A stretch of 64,000 nt of DNA, taken from Triticum aestivum (lineage: Eukaryota > Streptophyta > Magnoliopsida > Poales > Poaceae). A model generated the notes under the pieces. The model did not search any database, had not been told where the DNA came from, and saw only the letters and a list, made by a program, of their open reading frames with translations. The DNA lies in assembly GCF_018294505.1 (NCBI RefSeq), contig NC_057813.1:317959191-318023190 (forward strand), given 5' to 3'. Positions 55,444 to 64,000 of the stretch are shown here, piece by piece. The position numbers and the translations under genes were made by a program. The stretch's first letter is position 1. Every line of letters starts with the position of its first letter.

Positions 55444-55818
55444 TCAGAAAAAACATGCAAGGCTTCTCTGAGAAAAGGGCATCCCGACAGGTTTAAATTT
55501 CCTGGAGTTCACTCTGGTTTTTTCTTGTTTCCACCATCCAGGGTTGGGTTCTCTCATTCTAGAATAACCAATTGTAATTGTGTTCTCAGCTGGAATGTTG
55601 AACTGAACCATGCAGTGTACAAACCAGCTGAAATTCTTGTGCATTCCACTAAATTTAAGCACTGCTATTTGCAGAAATAAGCAGACCACAATGCCTCCTG
55701 TCCGCGCACCTGTCCCAAAAACCACAGTGCAGCCATGCCAGCTAGTCCTCGGTCCATGGATGAACTGGTAGATAGTGCATTCCGGACTAGGATGCAGTTG
55801 TTTTTGCTCGTCCCAGCA
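55444..55818 (-). CDS. Unrecognised exon-like ORF
   Basis: On the minus strand a pyrimidine-rich acceptor (ttttacttcctgattgcag) precedes a frame starting CWDEQKQLHPSPECTIYQFIHGP at 55818, open to 55444. A donor-like gacag|gtgcgc near 55710 could end a short exon there. The sequence has Cys, Trp and Phe in numbers unusual for chance. Product unknown. It may belong to a minus-strand transcription unit that starts near 57330. Confidence 0.3.
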   Translation of the reverse strand, partial: CWDEQKQLHPSPECTIYQFIHGPRTSWHGCTVVFGTGARTGGIVVCLFLQIAVLKFSGMHKNFSWFVHCMVQFNIPAENTITIGYSRMREPNPGWWKQEKTRVNSRKFKPVGMPFSQRSLACFF

Positions 55819-56714
55819 CTGCAATCAGGAAGTAAAACGTATGAATCAGCTTCTTTTAGATTGCATTGGTCATTCTACCTAGTTACTACCAATGTAGGAA
55901 TACCTGGAACACTGGTGGTTAGAGGACGGAAGCTAGGAATATCCGTCTCATTTTGTGCAGTTGTACTACACTAAGGTGTGTACTTTTGATTGCGCGGATA
56001 GAAACGATATGGAGACAGACATCCCTGTTTGTGCAAATACAAAATACGGTTATTTAAATAGTAATAGATATTTGCAGTGGCGTATGATTAACAGCAGCAT
56101 CTATTGTTTTATAATTGGCACTAGATTGATAGTATGAAAGTGCCCTTAAGTAAGTAGCATCACATCACATCAACACTGCCACTAGATTAACATGCAGAAC
56201 AATAGCATTAGTGTAACTGTCATGAGAGTAGCACATGGTTAGTAAATGTGCAATCAAAATTGTGCAGTTCCACTGGGATGAAGCAATGTTAGCGGTGTGA
56301 GATTTAAGTGTAACTGCAAAAACACAATTCATGCGAAATAAAGCAAGACGGAAGCACGTCATCAAATGGTGGTGGCATTGCTTCAATTCAGCGACGGCAC
56401 TAGACCATTACTTGTAGTGACATTAGGTGGCATTGCTTAATGCCTCATGTGATTTTACATTAACGGTAACGATATGGGCGTAGGGACAGCAAGGGCATAA
56501 AGTGGTGAGGCAGATGTGGTTTCCGAGAGCGGCAAACACTCAGGCAGCATGTCTGCATTTGTCCCCTTTTTTATCTCCTCGGTGACATTTTCCTATGTGA
56601 GCACATGAAATCTAGACCTGCTCATTCTCATTAGCATTGTCCCCCAACACCCCTCACTTTCTTTCCTTTTTCAACCAAGAGACAGATCCACTTTCCCCCA
56701 CTCTTCGCCATCCA
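55819..56714. other. No gene seen
   Basis: AT-rich sequence with weak internal repetition ('cactagatt' at about 56110 and 56182; 'ggtggcattgctt' at 56370 and 56427). No recognisable element. Confidence 0.4.
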
Positions 56715-57363
56715 TCATGCTTTCTTCGCCTTTTCAACCAAGAGACCGGTTGGGTAGCTAGTATCTACTACTTTCCCCCGTTTCCTCTTAGAACCAAGTC
56801 CTAGATTCATGCTACAGCTTTCCCACTTTCTTCCCTGTTTGAACCAACTCTTAGAGTTAACTGTATGAACTATCTTTACCTCTAATAATAGTAAAAGTCT
56901 AGGTGGCTTTGGAACATCCGACGGAAGTATAAAAAGATCCACACACAACCAAGTGGGGAACTGGGGCAGTAGAGCAAGGCAGGTTTCAAAGGAATATATA
57001 GCTGAGGGTCGTCGGCATGTGGAAAAGACGGCGTCGGGAGGCCGCATCTTGGCCACAATACTGCAGGGAGGAAGAAGGGGTCGGAGGCCCTCCCGAGCCG
57101 GCGCTCTCTCGGAGAGAACGGCACGGCCGCCGATCGGGACGCGCGGGCAGCCGTTGGTCTCCTCCCTCGCCGCCGACGACAGCGTGAACGATGCACCTAC
57201 ACCCCTCCCCCAGTCGAGGTGGTCCGGCTGGATTTGTGACCAGCCGTGAGCAGAGAGAGAGAGAGTGCGGCCACCTGTGTCTTGCTTATACCTGGAGAGC
57301 ATGAGAGAGTGAAAGAGAGGAACCCTAGTAAAGCAAGCACTAAGGCTCCTTCTTATATATATA
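56715..57363 (-). promoter_or_regulatory. Possible minus-strand promoter and first exon
   Basis: On the minus strand a TATATATA run (57354-57363) is followed by a C/T-rich leader and a GC-rich stretch, open for 195 codons from 57302 to 56715. The arrangement (TATA, then gene-like GC-rich first exon, then AT-rich DNA) is that of a grass gene start. The encoded sequence (HLDWGRGVGASFTLSSAAREE and onward) is not recognised. It could be a non-coding transcript or a captured gene fragment. Confidence 0.3.
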
Positions 57364-58157
57364 GTGGAGTGATTTTGTTGTACTAGCTTCTAAAAATGTG
57401 CTCCTACGTGTACCCGCGAGTGGGTGTGAGAGAACTAGTGCATGCGTGCACTGCTTCTCTTCCTGAGAGTACAATATACTATGCCCAAAGAATGTTTGCC
57501 ACAAGATTAATAGTATAAGTGTGTGACGTGTGAGCTAAAATCAAATGTGTGCGACGTCTTTTGTTTTCTAGAAGTTCTGAGGGTAGCGTGTGAAGAGCAC
57601 ATATGTGTGTGACGTCTACCTGCAGATAGACGGTGGGTGCGAGAGGACTCGGGAGAGTCATGACTCGCGAGGGTGCGTGTGTGCGTGAGAGAGAGGGGAC
57701 ACGTATCAAGGCAATGCATGTGTCCATAAATCATTATCCCACAAACGTTCGCCACAAGCCTTTTCCTGACAAACGCCGTAAGAACCGTTAGATCGGCATC
57801 CGACAGTGTCAGATTTGCCATGTCATTTAACAGAACAACCACTCCTACACACAAATCTTCCACGTGAGTGTTAGCAACTATCGTATGCTCCTCCCTCCGT
57901 TCCAAAATGCAGTGCATACAGCTTTACTGAAAATTCGAACCTCGCAAACTTATATCGAGTTTTCGTGTACCAAAATCCACATATAGAATACCCAGTGTAT
58001 ATCATTTCATTCATCTTCGAGAGGTAACTATAAAGATGGGGGAGGAGTCTACAAAGAAAGACCATCATATCACCTGTAGCAATATCAACCATCCTTTGGT
58101 GTGGAGGAATATCATATGAACTCTATATGATATGATTTTTAGGATTTTTTTCCTTTG
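57364..58157. other. No gene seen; possible Mariner/Stowaway-like edge
   Basis: A phrase ctcctccctccgttccaaaat at 57889 resembles the end of wheat Stowaway/Mariner elements, but the opposite end is not visible. Repeated tgtgtgacgt motifs lie at 57516-57615. Confidence 0.35.
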
Positions 58158-58164
58158 TACTACT

Positions 58165-58500
58165 GGAGTCAGGATCTTTGCTGTCAGCCAGCTCTTTCCC
58201 GTCAGCTGGATGATGGCAAAGAATGTCTTTCCCATCAGCTTTAGGAAACCTTATGACAAAAGTCATGTTTGCCGTCAGCCATTTCTTTGCCGTCAGCCAG
58301 CTGACGGCAAAGAAGCTTTGTCGTCTGCTCGCAGACGTCAAAGAGTGTGGGTGGCCCACTGGCGATGACCACCTAACGGACACTTTATTTGCCGTCCGCC
58401 AGCTGACGGCAAAGCTTCTTTGCCGTCTACTAGCAAATTGCAAAGAAATGGCCAAACTAACGCCCATTATCTAGGCTCTTTGCCGTTTGTTAGCAGACGA
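58165..58500. repeat. Left subterminal repeats of the CACTA element
   Basis: About a dozen copies of ttgccgtcagc/gctgacggcaa in both orientations; for example 58281-58310 can pair to form a hairpin. These are probable transposase-binding sites. The same motifs fill 62165-62520. Confidence 0.8.
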
Positions 58501-58552
58501 CAAAGAACCGTGCCCTAACAAAAGGCCAATGAGCCCGCTGACCCATCTCTCT

Positions 58553-58614
<62 letters not shown>

Positions 58615-59095
58615 CTGCCCCCGAGCCACCGCCGCCCCACGCCAACCCACTCGCCGTGCCACCCCGCCCCGCCCCCCGTACCCAAGCCACTGCCGCCCCA
58701 CGCGGCACCGTTGCCGTGGCGCCCCCTCCTCCATCCCGTCCCCAGGCCGCCCCACGCCACCCCCTCATCGTGCCGCTCCGCCCCCCCCCCCCGTGCCCGA
58801 GCCACCGCCGGCCGATGTGACGCCGTTGCTGCGGCACCCCTCTCCTCCACCCCGACGACCCCCTCCTCCGCCCCATGCACCCCCCTCGCTGTGCCGCCCT
58901 GCCCCGCCCCCATTGCCCGAACCGCCGCCGCCCCACGCGACCCCTGTTGTTGCGGCGTCCCCCTCCTCCACCCCAGTGGCCCCGGTGCTGTCCTTCCCCC
59001 TCCGCCGCCGTCGCCGGGTATCGCCCCCTCTTCCAAGACATCGAAGCGAGGTACGGCGAAAAATTCCCCCATTCCTCCATTTCTTTCCAGCATGA
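58487..59095 (+). pseudogene. GC-rich first exon region of the CACTA-borne gene
   Basis: A (CT)n run at about 58556-58611 resembles a plant 5' leader. It is followed by Pro/Arg-rich frames open in all three phases because of GC-rich degenerate repeats (ccgccgccccacgc and similar). A donor-like gcgag|gtacgg lies near 59051. I cannot choose a frame or a start, so no protein is claimed. The next 900 bases are AT-rich and intron-like. Confidence 0.35.
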
Positions 59096-60029
59096 TTTGT
59101 TCCTGTTCTTGGTGCTAATTTGGTGGTGGTTTAGGTTCGTCGGTAGTTCATATGTGGTGCAGAAGATGCTTAGCAATGGAGTTGTACTAGTGTTTTTAGT
59201 ATCAGTTAGGCAGAAACAACAAAGTTTGAATTTAGATTCTATTAAGTGAATAGTGTGACTAGCTGTTAAATTCAGGTTGTATATTGTGTGAACCAGGATT
59301 GTTACAGAATATTGAGTGTGAATCACTTGTGTTTTGCGTACTATGATCATTGTAGCATGGTAATATTGCTCATATAGTTAGTTTACAACTATGATAATAA
59401 TTTGAAAGAAAGATCTTACTTCCTTGTATAAACTACAGAGACCGGTACCAGAGGATAATTTTACTGGGTTATGGTGATACACTTTTTGTTTCAGTGAAAT
59501 CCCATGCCTAATTTTAGTGAGAGTCTGAAGAAGCAAGCAACCGGAATAATTTGCCACTTTGTATTGTTAATTTCTGCTCAAGTGTTCAGTTCTTGGTCAT
59601 AGTTCAGTTTAGTTTAGTTGATATGCTTCGCCACCTGGACCTGCTTGCAATGAAATGCTCACAAATTGATCTATTTTGCCATCTTCTGTCAAGGCCAGTT
59701 CAGTTGTAGGCAATAGTTTCCATTTAGTTGTCTTCAAGTTCAATTCTGGGCAAGATTTTGCAATTCATTTTAGTTCAGTTAGGGGCAACAGCTGGCATTC
59801 AGTACAATTTGGAATTATGCACATGCAAAGGTTGCCATTTAGTGGAACATTCAAGTAAATATGCATAATATGGAACTTAATAATTTTTGGTCAATATTAC
59901 TGCATTTATCCTCTAATGATATTTTAGTGATGAACACAATATTACTGCTAATGTACCTATGATCAACTTGTCTATGATCAATTTAAAACATGAGCATTAC
60001 TAATTGGTCTCCTCTATTGCTTATCAGAG

Positions 60030-61046
60030 ATGGGGGGAGGCCGCCACCTCAGGCTGCGCTCTACCACACCGGAGTACAAGTTGGATGCTTTCGAGTTCTT
60101 CAGTATCATACTTGAGAATTCATCCAGGAGGCAGGTATGTAAAAGGAGAGATCTCCCCTTCACCCATCTCTTTACGATAACTCTGTTGTTTGCTACATCA
60201 CTCCTTGTCCCACGCTGCAGAGGCTGCCTAACACTTTCATGAAGATGCTGGACGGCCATCGGCCAAAGAATGTGAAGCTGCGACAGGGCGGCAGCAGGCT
60301 TTGCAGGCATTGGGACGTGCAGCTGGTGATCAAGTACAGCCACATGTACCTGTGTTGTGGCTGGGAGCAGTTCTACCGTGCCTACGACCTGCGGCATGGG
60401 TACTTCCTTCTCTTCAAGTACGAAGGCAACGCCATGCTCACCGTGAAGGTGTTCAACACAACTATGTGCCTCATGCGCTACCAAGACAATGACGATGGCA
60501 GTATGTTCTGCCTCTTCTTCCTCTACATTTAGCTTTGCTCACATCGATCGATAACGGTCATTGTTGCATTTGGTGAGGCAATGGGGAGCAGCAGAAGTGA
60601 CTCTGGCTATAGCCAAAGTAGCACCGACTCTGGCTACAGTGAAAGTAGGAGCAAGGATGATCCGGGATGGAGTGGGGGAAGAAGAGGAGCAGGGTGGGGA
60701 TGAGGAGGTGCAGCCTAATCTGTCTGACGATGACCTCGCGATGGTGGTGGCTGACGGTGGCCAAGGTATGGTGTTGGATAACGATGGGCAAGAGATGGTG
60801 GTGGCTCATGATGGGCAAGAGATGGTGGTGGCTGAGGATGACCAAGCGATGGTGCTGCCTGAAGATGGCCTCGCGATGGTGGTGGTGCCTGACAATGACC
60901 TCGCGATGGTGGTGGCGCCGGTGAATCCACAGTCGGGCGACATGACCATGCCAATTGAGGTAGAAGACTACATTCCACTTCCTTCACTGCCTCGCCGCTC
61001 TTGGCGCATCAGGATGAAGAAGTTGAAGGAGAAGAAGGAGGAGTGA
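60030..61046 (+). CDS. B3-domain DNA-binding gene inside the CACTA element
   Basis: Exon 1 (60030-60134) reads MGGGRHLRLRSTTPEYKL... and ends at gcag|gtatgt. An intron of 86 bases ends cgctgcag at 60220. Exon 2 (60221-60500) continues in phase: RLPNTFMKMLDGHRPKNVKL, WDVQLVIKYSHMYLCCGWEQFYRAY and FLLFKYEGNAMLTVKVF, a full B3 domain. A donor (gca|gtatgt, 60501) follows. The last part ends at 61046: a Ser/Asp/Tyr-rich or shifted stretch, then acidic repeats of 9-12 residues with D-x-x-M-V-V (about seven copies), and a basic tail RRSWRIRMKKLKEKKEE. The acceptor of exon 3 is unclear (60577 or 60588) and a frameshift near 60680 is possible. B3 proteins bind DNA in the nucleus; the target is unknown. 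Confidence 0.7.
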
Positions 61047-61059
61047 ACTATGTCAGGTA

Positions 61060-61440
61060 TGTCAGATCTCCAAAATGATCTACACTTAGCTTTGTTTCCT
61101 CCGAAATGATCTAAGTTAGCTCTAATATGCTTAGTTACCTAGGTTTGCTCAATAATGACATACACTTGTCTTGTGTGAAAAAATGGCATATTTATGCTTA
61201 GTTAACTACAAAATGGCATAATTAGTTAAGTTAGCTCCAAAATGACACATTTAACATAGGTTAACTCCAATATGATCCATTTTAGCTAGATTAGCTCCAA
61301 AATGATCCATTATACGTATGTTAGCTAAAAATGGCATAATTACTTTTGTTAGCACAAAAATGACCTATACTTACCTTATTTTCATGCTAGCTGACATAAT
61401 AAGCTTAGTTAGCTAAAATAGCATAATTACCTATGTAAGC
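61060..61440. repeat. Degenerate short tandem repeats
   Basis: Units of roughly 30-40 bases around 'agttagctccaaaatgac' recur to 61440 and again at 61660-61830. They lie downstream of the B3 gene and hold no frame. Confidence 0.7.
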
Positions 61441-61458
61441 TCTAAAATGACACAAATA

Positions 61459-61660
61459 AGGAATAAGAAGAAGAAAAACAAGGAAGAGGAGAAAAAAGAA
61501 ACAATAGAAGAAGAAAAAGAAGAAAAAGAAGAAAAAGAAAGAATAAAAGAAGAAGAAGAATGAGAATGAAAAGGGTAAAAACCTTCTTCTACTTCTTCTA
61601 GTCTTCTTCTTCTTCTTCTAGTCTTCTTCTTGTAGTCTTCTTCTTCTTCTTCTCCCAAAT
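61459..61660. repeat. GAA-rich/CTT-rich inverted low-complexity block
   Basis: A purine run of gaagaa type (61459-61565) is followed by its complement, a cttctt run (61580-61655), separated by about 15 bases. A transcript could fold into a long hairpin. A further (ctt)n block lies at 61827-61860. Confidence 0.8.
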
Positions 61661-62164
61661 GACCTAAGTTAGCTCTAAGTTAGCTCTAATATGCTTAGTT
61701 ACCTAGGTTAGCTCAATAAAGACTTATACTTAGCTGCTTTATATCAAAAATGGCATAATATGCTTAGTTCACTCAAAACTGGCATAATTAGCTAGGTTAG
61801 CTCTATTTTACCAAAGTATGCTTAATTCTTCTTCTAGTCTTCTTCTTCTTCTTCTTCTAGTATTTCTTGTTTCACATTTTGCAGATTTCATTTATTTCAC
61901 GGAAGCTTGCATGGATGGAGTGCTTCTTTTCCCATTCTACTTTTATTTCGTATCGATGAACAATGTGGACCTTGTTATATGGATGGATAGGTGTTAGATG
62001 AACAATGTGAAACTATTGCAATATGTATGGACAGAACTATGTGTTGGTTATGTATGTATATATGATGAAACTTTTGTGTTGGATATGTCTGCTATGAAAT
62101 TTGTGTGTTCAAACATGTTTGTTGAAATTGAATGAATCTAAGAAAAAACAGAAAAAACAGGGGC

Positions 62165-62520
62165 TATACAGGCTCTTTGTCGTCTGCTAGCAGACGAAAA
62201 AGCAGCCACATGGCAGCTACCTGTGTAACCTGGCGGCTGGCCTACTTGGTTACTTTGACATCCGCTAGCTGACGGCAAAGCGCACCGTTAACCCCTAACA
62301 GCCATAAGCTGGCACGTGTGCCGTCCAAGTCCTTTGTCGTGGGCTGGCTGACGGCAAAGACCATATCATCTTTGCCGTCTGCCAGCAGATGGCAATGAGC
62401 CCTTTCTCGTAGCCTGTTCAGGCGGACCTGTTGCCGTCTGCTGACGGACAGCAAAGGCCTTTGCCGTCCGCCGGGCATGCCTTTGCCGTCAGCCATGGCG
62501 GACAGTAAAGTGCCTGATTC
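62165..62520. repeat. Right subterminal repeats of the CACTA element
   Basis: Multiple copies of ctttgccgtc/gacggcaaag and variants, ending at the terminal repeat at 62507-62528. Confidence 0.8.
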
Positions 62521-62529
62521 CTATAGTGT

Positions 62530-62832
62530 TAGAGCCAATTGGTTCATAGGAATAGATTCATATACTCCACATTTCAAAGGAAATAAACATGATATCATTT
62601 TTATAGCTTTAGAGCCACTTGGTTCATATGAATGGATTCCTATACTCCCATAATTGCAAAGGAAAATAAACATTAGCATATATTCAATAGAAAAGTTCCT
62701 ATGATGTGAACCAAATGACATCTCTTTTCTAATCCCTCCTGATAGTAATTGATGTACATGTCATCTCTAGATTCAATAGAAAAGTTCCTATGATGTGAAC
62801 CAAATGACATCTCTTTTCCAATCCCTACTCAT
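62530..62832. mobile_element. Nested or tandem MITE copies
   Basis: A head sequence tagagccaattggttcatag (62530) and a second tagagccacttggttcatat (62611) are followed by tails with atgatgtgaaccaaatgaca at about 62702 and 62797. Head and tail are inverted relative to each other (ttggttca/tgaaccaa), giving a small inverted-repeat transposon. Two heads followed by two tails fit one copy inserted into another of the same family, or a partial tandem duplication. No coding capacity. Confidence 0.6.
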
Positions 62833-64000
62833 AGGAATTGAGATACTCCATGTCATATCTTTCCCCACAACTCCCATGTATACATATTCTATTCCTAAAT
62901 AGCTAGTACAACCCACCAGTAGCTTTTTTCCAAGACATGCAACTATGGCACAAAAACACGTCATGCATGCAAGTCATAAATCACATTGTTTTGTACTCTA
63001 TGCATGCGAGCACCATATCATCAATTCGTGCATGTTACGCATAAGTTATTACTTGCATTAAATTTTGTATTGACAATGTATGTGCTGGTCACGTGCACAC
63101 ATATGTAGTTCACATTCACATTTTTGTTAGAAATGTCATTCTTTTAACTGCAATTCATTTTTTCTCTTTAGTTATAGATGTTTTTGGAGGAACTTTTATG
63201 CATTATCTATAACCCTATATAGTGTGCGAATAACTTTGAAAGATGGTCGCTGGATGAAGCTAATCCGATAGTACAGGGATGGCAAATCCGAGCACTACTG
63301 GCCGTTGGATATCATCAACATTCCATCATATTCTGCCACATGTACAATTTAAAAGACTCCATGGTTGAACTTAAGCATAATGCACAAACCTTGAAACACA
63401 AGCACTTCTCCTTTGTTCTAGAATCTTCCGTATCATAATTGCCCAAACTTTTTTCCTAAATGAATTGCCCTTATTTGTTTTTTACTTTATGTTTTACAAT
63501 GCACAACCCCATGAATCTTAACATTTTTTATAAAACTAATTGATTTTGAATGAGATGAACTATAAGAACTAAACGAACATCTACATCATGCATATATGAC
63601 TCAAAGCTTTACATGCTATAGTGTGTATTTATTCATAATTTGGTTTCCAAATCTCATGCGTTTAATGCATGTGTACCTTACTAGTTTTGAGTAGAGTACC
63701 AAATTTCACGCGGCCGTGGGTATATCAAAATGCAGGGCACATGCATCATTGCCTTTCGGTCGAACCTACGTCCATAATTTTTTGTACGTATATCTCCACT
63801 GGTCCCCGAACCCAAAATGCTGCCTCGTTCCCGTAAAATCAAGCGGCCCACACATATTAAGGCGTTGACTCGAACTCAATCCCTCTCCCATTTACTATGA
63901 CATGGCCCCGCACGCCATAGTACTCCTACAAACCCTACCGCCGCATGCATCATCGGTTTTCTTCAAGAGGACGAGGGAGAAGCGGATTTGTAGTGGAGGC
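62833..64000. other. AT-rich flank, no gene seen
   Basis: No frame of note. From about 63830 to the edge the composition becomes less AT-rich, with 'ccgcatgcatcatcgg' (an RY-type CATGCA), which could be the upstream region of a gene beyond the window. That is only a suggestion. Confidence 0.35.

Larger units (their letters stand above)
58158..62528. mobile_element. CACTA transposon carrying a B3-domain gene
   Basis: The right end (minus strand) reads CACTATAGGAATCAGGCACTTT, and the left end reads TACTACTGGAGTCAGGATCTTT, giving 22-base terminal inverted repeats with 16 matches; the left C is mutated to T. The flanking bases are TTG and TTA, a 3-bp target duplication with one change. Subterminal motifs of the type ctttgccgtc and gacggcaaag are packed in both directions at 58165-58500 and 62165-62520. 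No transposase is present, so it depends on a partner. Inside are a gene with a CT-rich leader, GC-rich first exon and B3 exons, followed by low-complexity DNA. Confidence 0.85.

Noticed and set aside
58490..59350. 286-codon minus-strand Gly/Arg-rich frame
   Set aside because: It is the reverse of a GC-rich repeat and of the (CT)n run; the splice signals and the B3 exons lie on the plus strand.

Overview
The window is intergenic DNA from a large grass genome, most probably a Triticeae species (wheat, Aegilops or barley group). Almost all of it is nested transposable elements. The evidence is an Athila-type LTR that I recognise as Sabrina-like, an Angela/BARE-type copia element with its typical LTR start, a Tekay/Del-type chromovirus, several Tat-lineage gypsy elements and CACTA transposons. 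I see no rRNA, tRNA, CRISPR or bacterial-type gene. Family names come from memory and need a library search.

Layout. 1-7645: an Athila-type element on the minus strand (integrase at the left, protease, gag, PBS and LTR at the right), interrupted by a truncated Tat-type element (721-4410). 7646-9511: LTR relics. 9517-10867: a probable DNA-transposon terminus with an exact 84-bp tandem array. 10868-19435: a complete Tat-type element (LTRs, TSD CCTTC) whose minus-strand gag-pol is damaged, but which carries on the plus strand an intact 266-aa gene with its own TATA box, an AT-hook and a B3-like DNA-binding domain. 19436-22165 and 31445-32178: the host sequence of these insertions, including a frameshifted B3-like gene. 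22166-31444: a second Tat-type element of the same LTR family (TSD AGAAC) with a different plus-strand cargo: a Transposase_28/'putative gypsy type transposon'-like protein and a coiled-coil protein, apparently joined by a 69-bp intron. 32179-35893: a probable CACTA-type element rich in minisatellites. 35894-43963: an Angela-like copia element. 43964-53139: a Tekay-like chromovirus with 2.75-kb LTRs, a chromodomain and an additional ORF upstream of gag. 53140-58157: the only stretch that looks low-copy, with gene-like exons. 58158-62528: a CACTA element carrying a spliced B3-domain gene. 62529-64000: MITEs and AT-rich DNA.

Main points. B3-type DNA-binding domains occur in three unrelated mobile contexts within 50 kb: antisense in a Tat retrotransposon, inside a CACTA element, and in the host of the Tat insertions. 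Two Tat elements sharing an LTR family carry different antisense genes, which suggests exchange of the antisense module. In the Tekay-like element all ten in-frame stops I found are TAG, mostly where glutamine is expected, as predicted for deamination of methylated CAG (CHG) sites. The Angela and Tekay elements meet at a junction where both 3' LTRs are truncated, so a deletion fused them.

All translations and alignments were done by eye. Boundaries supported by target-site duplications (10868-19435, 22166-31444) are firm; others are approximate.
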